Origin: Shinella sp.
GTDB lineage: Bacteria > Pseudomonadota > Alphaproteobacteria > Rhizobiales > Rhizobiaceae
Length of the DNA: 64,000 nt
Direction: 5' to 3'
NCBI GenBank assembly: GCA_003248775.1
Contig: QFQX01000007.1
Coordinates: 62,001-126,000 of the forward strand
A model generated the notes under the pieces. That model did no database searches. It saw only the letters and a program-made list of their open reading frames with translations, and was not told where the DNA came from. Shown in pieces: positions 52,395 through 61,800 of the stretch (positions are counted from its first letter, which is position 1; each line of letters starts with the position of its first letter). Position numbers and translations under genes: made by a program.

Positions 52395-55300
52395 GTGGGC
52401 ATGGGGATGCGGAACCGGGGTTTTCGACATTATACGGCAGTTCTCCTCGCCACCGTTTCACTTCCGCTTCCCGCCTTTTCACAACAGGTTCTTCCGTCGG
52501 GGGGTAATTTCACCGCCGGCTCCGGCGATATCCAGACGGCCCCGACCGGCCTCCTGATCAACCAGACCAGCGCCACCGGCATCGTCGAATGGCAGGATTT
52601 CTCGATCGGTTCGGGCGCATCGGTGCATTTCGACAACGGCGCGGGCGCAACGCTCAACCGCGTCACGGGCAATCTCGGCTCGCAGATCGACGGATCGCTG
52701 ACGGCCACGGGTTCGCTCTATCTCGTCAACCGCGCCGGCATCGTCGTCGGCCGCGATGGCGTGGTATCGACCGGCGGCGATTTCTTCGCCTCCACCCATG
52801 ACGTCACCGACCAACAATTTCTCGCGGGCGGCGCGATGACCTTTGCCGGCAGCTCGAAAGCCGCCGTCGTCAATCTCGGCACCATCAGCTCGGCCTCCGG
52901 CGACGTGGCGCTGATTGCCCGCGCGGTCGACAATTCCGGCAGCATCACCGCCGAAAACGGCACCGTCGGCCTGCTCGCGGGCTACGAGATCCTGGCCAGG
53001 GACAAGGCGGACGCCAACGGGCTCTTCTCCGTCGTGGTCGGCGGTTCCGATACCGAGGCCAGCAATTCCGGCGCGATCGCCGCGGCAAACGCCGAACTGC
53101 GCGCCAATGGCGGCAATGTCTATGCGCTCGCCGGCAATTCCGGCGGCGTGGTCAAGGCGACCGGCGTCACCAGCAAGGACGGCCGCATCTTCCTCACCGC
53201 GGGCGAGGGCGGCAAGGTGGAAGTCACCGGCAAGCTCAGCGCCACCCGCCCGCAGACAGCATCGGCCAGCCTGCCGACGCGCGTTCCGGTTCCGCAGGCG
53301 CGGCCCGACAGCGGCGGTGACATCCGCATTTCCGGCAGCGAGGTCAGGGTCAACGGCACGGTCGAGGCAACGGGCACCACCGGCTCGGGCGGCACCGTAG
53401 TCATCACGGGCGACAGGATCGCGCTTGGCTCGGCCGCAACGGTCGATGCCTCCGGCGCAACCGGCGGCACCGTGCTGATCGGCGGCGATTACCAGGGCGG
53501 CACCAATGCCGGGACGAAATTCCTCGCAGAAGACGTGGCGACGGCCGACAAGGTGGCGGTCGCCGCAGGTGCCACGATCCGCGTCGACGGCACCGCCGGC
53601 GCGGGCGGGCGGGCCGTGGTGTGGTCCGACGATACGACGGTTTTCGACGGCACGATCACCGCGACCGGCGCAGGCGCGGCCGCCGGCGGCCTCGTGGAAA
53701 CCTCGGGACACAACCTGCTGCTGGGCGACAACGTCGCCATTTCCACACGCTCCGAGCAGGGGGCGACCGGCACCTGGCTCATCGACCCCTATAACGTGAC
53801 CATTTCGTCGTCGGGTAGCAGCAATGTCTCGGTGAACTTAGGGACGGACCCTTGGGACGTAGCGCCCAACGGCAGCGGGGCGAACCTGAATGCCACCACC
53901 CTCAGTTCCTATCTCAATACCAGCAACGTCGCGATCACCACCAATGGTGGGGGATTGGAGGCCGGCAACATTACCGTCAGCGCCGCTGTGTCGTGGAGCG
54001 CCGCGACCACCTTGTCGCTGCTTGCCGATTCCAGCACGGGCGGCATCTTCATCAACGCCGCCATTACGGGATTGAATTCCGGCAGCGGGCTGGTGCTCAG
54101 CGCCGGCTCCGGCGGCATCAGCCAGACGGCAGCCATCACGGCCGGCACACTGTCCGCCACCGCCAGAGTGGTCAATCTCAACAATGCCGGCAATGCCATC
54201 ACTACCCTCGGCCCATCGAGCGCTTCCGGTGCGTTTGTCTTCGTCAACGGCCAATCGCTGACCGTTTCCGGCCCGATAAGCAGCAATAACTCGCTTAGAA
54301 TTACGACGACATCGGGCGACCTGACCATCAACGCGGCGCTGAGCGACACTCTTACTTTCGGAGAAATAAGACTTTCTGCGGGCGGTCGTTTGAATATTGC
54401 CAGGGATCTGACGATGACTGGCTCGTCCGCCACGCTAATCCTCGACTACGGCACGAGCTATTCCCTCCTCAACGGAGCCCGCATTTCCCTGTCTGGCTCG
54501 TCGCCACTTCTCCGGATCGGGGGGGAGGACTACATCATCATCCGCAATCTCGCCGACCTGCAGGCCATGGTCGACGGCACGAATTACGCGCTGGCGAGCG
54601 ATATCGACGCCTCCGCCACCGCAGGCTGGAACAGCGACGCGGGGTTCAACCCGATTTCCTCCTTTACCACCACGCTGGCCGGCCTCGGGCATACGGTGGA
54701 CGGCTTGACGATCAACCGCCCCGGGCAATCAACCATTGGATTGATCGGCACCCTCTGGGGAACCGTCAGGGATCTGACATTGTCGAACATGTCGGTCATC
54801 GGCGCCGGAAGAGTTGGCACGGTCGCCGGCAATGTGTCTTTGGGATCGGTCATCAACGTGCATGCGACGGGCAGCGTGACGGGCACGGCGGGCCAGATCG
54901 GCGGACTGGTGGGCTGGTTCGACCAGGGCACCATCTCCGGCTCCTCCTCGACCGCGACAGTGAGCGGTGGAGACGAGGTCGGCGGCCTGATCGGCCGACT
55001 GCGCGCCGGCGCGGTTTCCGATTCCTATGCCACAGGTTCGGTCACCGCAACCGGCGCCTATGCCGGTGGCCTTGCCGGCAGTTTCTATCAGGGCGGCACC
55101 CTCACCAACGTCTATGCCAGCGGCAGGGTAACGGGGTCGTCCAATACCGGCGGCCTGGTCGGTGGAGACTTGCTGCCAGACACCGTTACGGTGACCAACG
55201 CCTATTGGGACATGAATTCCACCGGGCAGGCCACCAGCTATGCCGGCACCGGCATCTCCAACGCCTCGGCCTATACGCAGGCGACCTATGCCGGCTTCGA

Positions 55301-57950
55301 TTTCACCAATACCTGGGTGATGATCGCCGGTCAGACGCGGCCCATGCTGCGCAGCGAATATTCGACCGTCATCTATACCGCGGCGGCGCTGCAACTGATG
55401 TCGCTCGATCTTTCGGCCAGCTATAAGCTCGGCACGGATATCGACCTCACGGGGGCATTCACCGCGGTCGGCGGTTATTACAGCGGCCTGTGGGGTTCGT
55501 CGGGCTTCGTTTCCATCGGCAGCGCCGCCTCGAACTTTACCGGCAGCTTCAATGGCCAGGGACATACGATCACGGGCCTGACAATCAACCGGGCGGCCAC
55601 CGATTACGTCGGCCTGTTCGGCTACACGAACGGTGCCACGATCAGCAACGTCAAGCTCTCCGGCGGCAGCATCACCGGCAATGACGGCGTCGGCGCGCTG
55701 ATCGGCTACATGACGGGCGGTTCCGTTTCGTCGGTATCGGCAAGCGCGACCGTTTCCGGCATGAGCACGGCCGAGACCAATACCGGCGGCCTGATCGGCA
55801 CAGTCGATGGCGGCTCGGTCAGCGATTCTTCCGCGAGCGGCAATGTCACCGGCGCCGGCTATCAGGTCGGCGGCCTCGTCGGCTATCTGACCAATGGCGG
55901 CCTCATTACCCGGTCCTACGCCACCGGCAATGTCACCGGCACCGGAGGTTATGGCTATATCGGCGGACTGGTCGGTGCCAACGGCTATAGCGGCATTGGC
56001 GGAACGATTTCCCAGTCCTGCGCTACCGGTACGGTTACCGGCAGTGGAGGCCCGATCGGCGGCTTTGTCGGACATAACAATGGAACGATCACCGACTCTT
56101 ACGCCATGGGCCGCGTGAACGGTCTGGGCACGGCGACCAATGTCGGCGGTTTCGTCGGCGTGAACTTCACCAGCGGCACCATTTCCAACGCCTATTCGAC
56201 CGGCTATGTCACCGGCGCTGCGCAAGTCGGCGGTTTCGCCGGCTACAACAACAACCTCGCATCGGCGATCACCAACGCCTACTGGAACGTTCAGACCAGC
56301 GGACGGTCGGTGGGCATCGCCGGCGGTTCCGGCAGCGCCACGGCCCGCACGACGGCGCAGCTCCAGGGCAGCGTGCCGGCCGGTTTCTCCTCATCGATCT
56401 GGGGAACCGGGACGAACCTCTATTCCTATTTCCTCTGGCAGCATTCCATAACACCGACGGCCGTTTCGGGCACGGCCTATAGCGATGCCGGCTCGACCGC
56501 GCTGGCAGGCGCGAATGTGACGGCCGTCTCCGGCGGCAATGGCATGGGCAGCGCCGTCACCGGCGCCAACGGCTATTACTACATCGTGCTCGCACCGGGC
56601 ACCTCGCTCGCTTCGACCGGCGTGCTGACCTATCTCGACGGCGGATCGACCAAGGGCGTTGCCTTCTCGGACATCGCCGGCACCAACGGCACGCAGAACG
56701 TCTCGATCTACGGCACGGCGGCGCACCTGATCACCGGCAAGGCATCGCTTTCGGCAACCCAGACAGGCTATTTCGCAACGCTCGGCAGCTATAGCGACAC
56801 CGATCTCGGCTTTCTCTCTCCGTCCTCCTTCGCCTCGCTCACCACGTCGGGCGGCTATGGCGTCTACCTCAACGCCTCGGGCAACTACACGCTCGACGCC
56901 AATCTCGGCTCGGCGGGCGCGATGTCGCTCGACAGCGGCGGCACCTTCGGCGTCAACGGCGCGGTCGGGCTGACGGCCAGGGGCAATCTCACCGTCGCGG
57001 ACGCCATTTCCTGGTCGGACGCCTCCAGCCTGACGCTCACCACCATCTCCAGCGGCGACATCACGCTTGGCGGCGCCGTCACCGCCGCCAACGGCACACT
57101 CGTCATCTCGGCGGCCGGCACCGCCACCACGTCGAGCGCCATCGATGTGGGCCTCTTCTCGCTCACCGCAGGCACATGGAGACAGGTCGCCGGCACGCTG
57201 GCCTCATTCCATGCCACCGACTTCCGCTTGGGCACCAGTGCCACCTTCCTGCGCGCCAACGGTGGCGACGGTTCGTCGGCGACGCCCTACCGGATCGCCG
57301 ACGTCTACGGCCTGCAGGGCATGGCCTCGACCAGCCTGCTGACCGAGAGCTTCGAGCTCGTGAGCGACATCGACGCCAGCGGCACCGCAAGCTGGAATTC
57401 GGGGGCGGGCTTTGCCTCCATCGGCGAATCCCCCGGTTTCTCGGGCACGCTGGACGGGCAGGGCCATGCCATCACCGGCCTCGTGGTCAATCGGTCCGTC
57501 GGCTTGGCCGGGCTGTTCGCCAAGATTGACGGCACGGTTTCCAACCTTACCCTGTCAGGCTCCGTCAGCGGTTCCGTGGTCGGTCTGCTGGCGGCCCACA
57601 ACTTCGGCACGGTCAGCAATGTCTCGGTATCGGGCACGGCCTCGGCCGGCAACAGTCATTATGTCGGCGGCCTGATCGGCATGAACGCCGGCACGATAAC
57701 CGACAGCCACGCGGCCGTGACGGTCACGGCGGGCGACTATGCCTATGCGGGCGGACTCGTGGCGTTCAACGCCGCCGCCACATCCGGCGGCGTCGTCATC
57801 AGCACCGGCACCATCACCGGCAGCTCGGCCACCGGCACCGTGGGCGTCGGCGCAAACAGCGCCGCAGGCGGCCTTGCCGGCGCGAACGCCACCGTCATCA
57901 CGGCGAGCTATGCCACAGGCGCCGTGACCGGCGGCACCGACAGCCATTAG
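52395..57950 (+). CDS. FHA-like two-partner secretion exoprotein, N-terminal part
   Basis: Secreted TpsA adhesin-like protein, 1851 residues up to an in-frame TAG (57948-57950). GTG 52395 is chosen because GGAG lies eight bases upstream; ATG 52401 is an alternative, and TTG 52317 precedes any signal. The signal peptide (HYTAVLLATVSLPLPAFS) is followed by the TPS domain (GNFTAGSGDIQTAPTGLLIN, then EWQDFSIGSGASVHFDNGAG and NRAGIVVGRDGVVSTGGDF). Repetitive beta-helix follows, with 14 GLUG-type repeats (GGLVGxN...GTI..SYATG) before the stop and a carboxypeptidase-like Ig insert near 56460-56660. The same frame continues after the TAG. Probably one protein split by a nonsense codon or readthrough site. 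Confidence 0.85.
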   Translation: MGMGMRNRGFRHYTAVLLATVSLPLPAFSQQVLPSGGNFTAGSGDIQTAPTGLLINQTSATGIVEWQDFSIGSGASVHFDNGAGATLNRVTGNLGSQIDGSLTATGSLYLVNRAGIVVGRDGVVSTGGDFFASTHDVTDQQFLAGGAMTFAGSSKAAVVNLGTISSASGDVALIARAVDNSGSITAENGTVGLLAGYEILARDKADANGLFSVVVGGSDTEASNSGAIAAANAELRANGGNVYALAGNSGGVVKATGVTSKDGRIFLTAGEGGKVEVTGKLSATRPQTASASLPTRVPVPQARPDSGGDIRISGSEVRVNGTVEATGTTGSGGTVVITGDRIALGSAATVDASGATGGTVLIGGDYQGGTNAGTKFLAEDVATADKVAVAAGATIRVDGTAGAGGRAVVWSDDTTVFDGTITATGAGAAAGGLVETSGHNLLLGDNVAISTRSEQGATGTWLIDPYNVTISSSGSSNVSVNLGTDPWDVAPNGSGANLNATTLSSYLNTSNVAITTNGGGLEAGNITVSAAVSWSAATTLSLLADSSTGGIFINAAITGLNSGSGLVLSAGSGGISQTAAITAGTLSATARVVNLNNAGNAITTLGPSSASGAFVFVNGQSLTVSGPISSNNSLRITTTSGDLTINAALSDTLTFGEIRLSAGGRLNIARDLTMTGSSATLILDYGTSYSLLNGARISLSGSSPLLRIGGEDYIIIRNLADLQAMVDGTNYALASDIDASATAGWNSDAGFNPISSFTTTLAGLGHTVDGLTINRPGQSTIGLIGTLWGTVRDLTLSNMSVIGAGRVGTVAGNVSLGSVINVHATGSVTGTAGQIGGLVGWFDQGTISGSSSTATVSGGDEVGGLIGRLRAGAVSDSYATGSVTATGAYAGGLAGSFYQGGTLTNVYASGRVTGSSNTGGLVGGDLLPDTVTVTNAYWDMNSTGQATSYAGTGISNASAYTQATYAGFDFTNTWVMIAGQTRPMLRSEYSTVIYTAAALQLMSLDLSASYKLGTDIDLTGAFTAVGGYYSGLWGSSGFVSIGSAASNFTGSFNGQGHTITGLTINRAATDYVGLFGYTNGATISNVKLSGGSITGNDGVGALIGYMTGGSVSSVSASATVSGMSTAETNTGGLIGTVDGGSVSDSSASGNVTGAGYQVGGLVGYLTNGGLITRSYATGNVTGTGGYGYIGGLVGANGYSGIGGTISQSCATGTVTGSGGPIGGFVGHNNGTITDSYAMGRVNGLGTATNVGGFVGVNFTSGTISNAYSTGYVTGAAQVGGFAGYNNNLASAITNAYWNVQTSGRSVGIAGGSGSATARTTAQLQGSVPAGFSSSIWGTGTNLYSYFLWQHSITPTAVSGTAYSDAGSTALAGANVTAVSGGNGMGSAVTGANGYYYIVLAPGTSLASTGVLTYLDGGSTKGVAFSDIAGTNGTQNVSIYGTAAHLITGKASLSATQTGYFATLGSYSDTDLGFLSPSSFASLTTSGGYGVYLNASGNYTLDANLGSAGAMSLDSGGTFGVNGAVGLTARGNLTVADAISWSDASSLTLTTISSGDITLGGAVTAANGTLVISAAGTATTSSAIDVGLFSLTAGTWRQVAGTLASFHATDFRLGTSATFLRANGGDGSSATPYRIADVYGLQGMASTSLLTESFELVSDIDASGTASWNSGAGFASIGESPGFSGTLDGQGHAITGLVVNRSVGLAGLFAKIDGTVSNLTLSGSVSGSVVGLLAAHNFGTVSNVSVSGTASAGNSHYVGGLIGMNAGTITDSHAAVTVTAGDYAYAGGLVAFNAAATSGGVVISTGTITGSSATGTVGVGANSAAGGLAGANATVITASYATGAVTGGTDSH

Positions 57951-57959
57951 GGCGGCCTC

Positions 57960-59204
57960 GTGGGTGACAATACCGTGGACGGTTCGGCTGGCACCACCGG
58001 CTCCATCGCCACCTCGTTCGCCACCGGCACGGTGACCGCAGGCAGCGGCACCACCGCAACGGCGGGCGGCCTTGTCGGTGTCAATGCCGGTGGCATAGCC
58101 AATGCCTACGCAACCGGCAATGTAGCCGGCGGCAATATTTCCGGCGGTCTGGCAGGGGTCAACACCGGTACGGTGACAAACAGCTACGCGACCAGCACGG
58201 TTCCGTCTTCGGCGACCCCTTACGGCGGGCTGATCGGCAACAATTCCGGCACGGTCACCGCAAGCTTCTGGAACACCGCCACCTCCGGCACCACGCTCGG
58301 CGTCGGCATCGGTTCGTCGACCGGCGTCACCGGCCTGACCACCGCGCAGCTCTCCACGCTTTCCACCTTCACCGCGGCCGGCTGGAACATCGACGGCGAC
58401 GGCGGCACGGGTTCGATCTGGCGGATCTACGACGGCCAGACAGGACCGCTGCTGCGCACCTTCATGACCGCGCTGACGATCACCGGCGGCAACAGCGCCA
58501 AGACCTATGACGCTTCGAACACGAGTACGAGCGTCGGTACGCTGACTTACGGTACGCCGGGTTATGACGCCTCGCTCATCCTCGGAACCGCAGCCTATGC
58601 CAGCGGCAGCGCCAATGCCGGCGTCTATTCGGGCGGTTCCCTTGCCCTTGGCGGGCTCTATTCCGGCCAGTTCGGCTATGACATCACCTTCGTCTCGGGC
58701 TCGCTGACGATCACGCCGCGCGCCCTCACGGTCACCGCGGACAACCAGTCGATGACTGCGGGCACTGCCGTTCCGGCGCTGACCTACACCATCGGCGGAC
58801 TGGGGCTTGTCGGCAGCGACAGCCTGACGGGCGCGCTCTCGACGCTCGCCTCGTCCGCTTCCGCCGCCGGCAGCTATGCGATCACGCAGGGCACGCTTGC
58901 CGCCTCCGCCAACTACGCGCTCACTTATACCGGTGGCACGCTGACGGTCACGGCTGGCCCCACGGTGCCCTCGACGCCCACCACACCAACGACACCCTCG
59001 ACGCCCACGCCGATGGCCTTCCCGGCATCGACCGTCTTCGAGTTGCCGTCGGCGATCATGCCCACCAAGCCGGCGCCGGCAGCCGCCACGGAAGAAGACC
59101 TGACCCAATGCCCCGCAGGCGCAGTCATGGGGGGCGCATGCGCGGGCGTTCCCCACCCGGCCAACCGGTCGCTCGGCCAGTACATCACCATCGGATCGCT
59201 CTAA
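57960..59204 (+). CDS. FHA-like exoprotein, C-terminal part after TAG
   Basis: Continuation of the preceding gene in the same frame; GTG 57960 is the first possible restart. It begins inside a GLUG repeat (GGLVGDN) interrupted by the TAG and carries three more (GGLVGVN, GGLAGVN, GGLIGNN), then MBG/YDG-type domains (TITGGNSAKTYDASNTSTSV; ALTVTADNQSMTAGTAVPAL) and a Pro/Thr linker (PSTPTTPTTPSTPTPMAFP). The C-terminal ~50 residues contain two Cys (LTQCPAGAVMGGACAGV) and end SLGQYITIGSL. It lacks a signal or TPS domain, so it could not be secreted on its own. The TAA overlaps the tpsB start. Confidence 0.75.
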   Translation: MGDNTVDGSAGTTGSIATSFATGTVTAGSGTTATAGGLVGVNAGGIANAYATGNVAGGNISGGLAGVNTGTVTNSYATSTVPSSATPYGGLIGNNSGTVTASFWNTATSGTTLGVGIGSSTGVTGLTTAQLSTLSTFTAAGWNIDGDGGTGSIWRIYDGQTGPLLRTFMTALTITGGNSAKTYDASNTSTSVGTLTYGTPGYDASLILGTAAYASGSANAGVYSGGSLALGGLYSGQFGYDITFVSGSLTITPRALTVTADNQSMTAGTAVPALTYTIGGLGLVGSDSLTGALSTLASSASAAGSYAITQGTLAASANYALTYTGGTLTVTAGPTVPSTPTTPTTPSTPTPMAFPASTVFELPSAIMPTKPAPAAATEEDLTQCPAGAVMGGACAGVPHPANRSLGQYITIGSL

Positions 59205-60988
59205 TGAATACGTCTCGACACTCCATTCTCGAACGTATCCGCGCGAGCGTTTTCGATAGCCCCGCAACACTTGCGATCCTGATGACGCTTGCCGCGGCCG
59301 GCCATGCCGCCGCCCAATCTGCGGTGGAGCGCAACCCGCCGCCGACCGTGACCGGCAACGCTCCCACGATCACGCTTCCCGAGGAAGCGGCGGTCGAGGC
59401 CGACAAGCGTCCGCTCGGAGCCAACCTGACCGCCATCCGCCTGATCGGCGGCAAGGAGGAGCCGAATGCCGGCCGCGCCAAGGGTGTCGTCGTCGGCGAT
59501 ATCGGGCCGGGCCGCGATCTCGAGCCACAGCTTGCCGGCGTTCTCAGGCCCTTCATCGGAAAGCCGCTGTCCCTGTCGCTGATCGCCGAGGCGCAGGCCG
59601 CCATCGCCGGCGTCTATCGCCATGCCGGCTATCCGTTCGTGTCGGTCACCATTCCGCCGCAGGAAATCACCGGCGGCGTGCTCAATCTCCGGGTCATGGA
59701 ATTCGGCTTCGGCAAGGTCACCGCGCGCGGTGTGGAGGGCGAACGCGCCCGTTCCCTCGCAGCCCAGGTCAATGCGCCCGCCGGCGGGCGCATTTCCTCT
59801 GCCGGCGTCAACGAGGATCTTGCCTGGCTCAACCGCTCGCCCTTCCGGCGAGTGCAGGGCCTGTTCTCCCCCGGTTCGGAGGTCGGTCGCTCCGACCTTG
59901 CGCTGGACGTGACGCGCGGCAAGCCGTGGCAGGTCTATGCCGGCTATTCCAACACCGGCGCGCAAGGCACCGACCGCGACCGCGTCTTCCTCGGCGCGGG
60001 CTTCGCCATTCCCGGCATCGACGGCGCCTTCGGCTCCTACCAGCTGACCGCCTCTCCGGATCTCTTCGAAGACCTCGGCGGCATCTTCCCCGATCATGAC
60101 GACCACCGGGCGCGCTATGTCAGCCATTCCGGCACCTTCGTCGTGCCGATCGAGGGCAGGCAGGCGATCGATTTCAGCCCGGCCTTCATCGCCACGCGGC
60201 AGGAAAGCGATCTCTTCACCTTCGACACCTCGATCGTCGAACTGCCGCTCTATTATCGCAGCGCGCTGTCCAACATCCTGCCGGGTGTCTATGGCGGCGA
60301 GGTCTATGCGGGCGTCGAATACAAGCACCTGTCGCGCGATACCTTCTTCTCGGATATCCGCCTCGGCAGCGCCAATGCCGAACTCTTCCAGTTCGGCCTC
60401 GGGGTCAGCAAGTCGTTCACCGACGATCTCGGCTCCACCCGGCTCGACCTCAATGTGAAGGCCAATCCGGGCGGCATCTTCTCCGACAATTCCGACAGCG
60501 CCTGGAACACCTTCTCGAACGGCGCGGTGACCGATGTCTCCTACGCCTATCTCGGCGGCAGCCTTTCCCGGCAGACCGAGCTTGGCCATGATTTCCAGCT
60601 CAACAGCGACGTGCTGTTCCAGCTGGCGGGGCAGGCGCTGCCCGATACGGAGCGGCTGGCGCTCGGCGGTCTCGACGGCGTGCGCGGCTACGATCTCGAT
60701 GACGCGGTCGCCGATACCGGCGTCATCATCCGCAACGAGCTGCGCTCTCCCGTCGTTTCGCCGACCGGCAAGGACCGCCTGTCGCCCTTTGCCTTCCTCG
60801 ACCTCGGCTTCGGCCGGGACAAGGCAGCGGACGAGGGGCTTTCCCTCGCCAGCACCGGCGCGGGCATCGATTACGATATCGCCGGCAATTTCAGCCTCCA
60901 CATGACCGCGGCCATCGCGCTTGTCGACGAGGGAGGCCGGGAAGCCGGCGACATGGATTTCAAGATCAGGCTTTCGGCGCGCTATTGA
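59204..60988 (+). CDS. Two-partner secretion transporter TpsB (FhaC/ShlB family)
   Basis: Outer-membrane beta-barrel that exports the FHA-like protein, 594 residues. The signal region (FDSPATLAILMTLAAAGHAA) is followed by POTRA domains from about residue 75 (LTAIRLIGG, AGVYRHAGYPFVSVTIPPQE, VLNLRVMEFGFGKVTARGVE) and a 16-strand barrel. The conserved lid motif is GGLDGVRGYDLDD, carrying the VRGY Arg, and the last strand ends FKIRLSARY with an aromatic C-terminal residue for BAM insertion. The ATG overlaps the tpsA TAA, so expression is likely translationally coupled. Confidence 0.93.
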   Translation: MNTSRHSILERIRASVFDSPATLAILMTLAAAGHAAAQSAVERNPPPTVTGNAPTITLPEEAAVEADKRPLGANLTAIRLIGGKEEPNAGRAKGVVVGDIGPGRDLEPQLAGVLRPFIGKPLSLSLIAEAQAAIAGVYRHAGYPFVSVTIPPQEITGGVLNLRVMEFGFGKVTARGVEGERARSLAAQVNAPAGGRISSAGVNEDLAWLNRSPFRRVQGLFSPGSEVGRSDLALDVTRGKPWQVYAGYSNTGAQGTDRDRVFLGAGFAIPGIDGAFGSYQLTASPDLFEDLGGIFPDHDDHRARYVSHSGTFVVPIEGRQAIDFSPAFIATRQESDLFTFDTSIVELPLYYRSALSNILPGVYGGEVYAGVEYKHLSRDTFFSDIRLGSANAELFQFGLGVSKSFTDDLGSTRLDLNVKANPGGIFSDNSDSAWNTFSNGAVTDVSYAYLGGSLSRQTELGHDFQLNSDVLFQLAGQALPDTERLALGGLDGVRGYDLDDAVADTGVIIRNELRSPVVSPTGKDRLSPFAFLDLGFGRDKAADEGLSLASTGAGIDYDIAGNFSLHMTAAIALVDEGGREAGDMDFKIRLSARY

Positions 60989-61025
60989 CGCGCCACCTTC
61001 AATCGACAACGGAAGAGTACCAAGG

Positions 61026-61562
61026 ATGCACAAGTTCACCACCGCGGCCCTGTCCCTGCTGCCGCTCCTCGCCGCAGCCCCCGCTATCGCGCAGGATGCG
61101 GCACCGGCCACCTTGCCCGGCGGCGCAAGCTCCCTGCAGGAAACCTATCAGGACTGGCGCGTCACCTGCGGCGTCACCCAAAACGGCAAGATCTGCTCCA
61201 TGGCGCAGGTCCAGCAGCAACAGGACGGCCAGCGCGTTCTCGCCATCGAGCTGCAGCCGGCCAAGGATGGCGGCGTGGCCGGCGTTCTGGCGCTGCCCTT
61301 CGGCCTCAAGCTCGACGCCGGCGCCAGCCTGAAGATCGACAGCAATCCGCCGCTCCCGGCGCTGAAATTCTCCACCTGCCTGCCGGCCGGCTGCCTGCTG
61401 CCCGTGACCTTCACCACCGCGAACGTCACCGCTCTTTCCGCCGCCGCCGCCCTCAACGTTACCGCCACGTCGATCCAGCCGAACCAGCCGGTCAACCTCG
61501 CCATCTCGCTGAAAGGCTTCAAGGCCGCTCTCGACCGCCTGACCGAGCTTGCAAAGAGCTAA
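61026..61562 (+). CDS. Invasion-associated locus B family protein
   Basis: Periplasmic protein of 178 residues with a signal peptide (MHKFTTAALSLLPLLAAAPA, then IAQ-D). IalB-family features are visible: YQDWRVTCGVTQNGKICSM, the paired Cys in STCLPAGCLLPV and the segment VLALPFGLKLDAGASLKID. The name comes from a Bartonella gene at an invasion locus; the molecular role is not settled. It follows tpsB by 37 bases on the same strand with ggaaga and aagg upstream, so it is probably in the same operon and may aid folding or surface anchoring of the exoprotein. Confidence 0.87.
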   Translation: MHKFTTAALSLLPLLAAAPAIAQDAAPATLPGGASSLQETYQDWRVTCGVTQNGKICSMAQVQQQQDGQRVLAIELQPAKDGGVAGVLALPFGLKLDAGASLKIDSNPPLPALKFSTCLPAGCLLPVTFTTANVTALSAAAALNVTATSIQPNQPVNLAISLKGFKAALDRLTELAKS

Positions 61563-61596
61563 GCCCCTCAAGGACAGACCATCCCGGAAAGCACAA

Positions 61597-61617
61597 ACGG
61601 CGGCTCAAGGCCGCCGT
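61597..61617 (+). terminator. Hairpin after IalB-family gene
   Basis: ACGGCGGC (61597-61604) pairs with GCCGCCGT (61610-61617) around a five-base loop, 35 bases after the gene's stop. No T-run follows, so termination strength is uncertain. Confidence 0.5.
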
Positions 61618-61650
61618 CACGTTCATGACAAAGTTCGGCGCTGGGAGCGT

Positions 61651-61705
61651 ATCCATTCCTCTCCGTCATGCCGGAACGTGTCCGGCATGACGGAGAGGAA
61701 TGGAT
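61651..61705. repeat. Long perfect intergenic hairpin
   Basis: A 25-base arm (61651-61675, containing CTCCGTCATGCCGG) pairs without mismatch to 61681-61705 around the loop ACGTG. The CGTCATGCCGGA core resembles dispersed rhizobial palindromes, but the outer CCATTCCTCT arms make it unusually long. No coding potential. Confidence 0.7.
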
Positions 61706-61800
61706 GAAGCATCCACTATCGCAAGATGGCCGCCGGCAAATGATTTGTCGATAGTCTGACGGGGGACTTCAAGCCAACGTTCCCGAAAACCTGCCGTGGA

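Noticed and set aside
54729..56225. Minus-strand 498-codon frame in the exoprotein gene
   Set aside because: Mirror of the repetitive GLUG region; repeats in the sense strand produce long antisense frames.
54880..58260. Possible tandem DNA repeat or CRISPR-like array
   Set aside because: The periodicity is at protein level (GLUG motif with variable spacing and diverged codons); there are no identical repeats with unique spacers.
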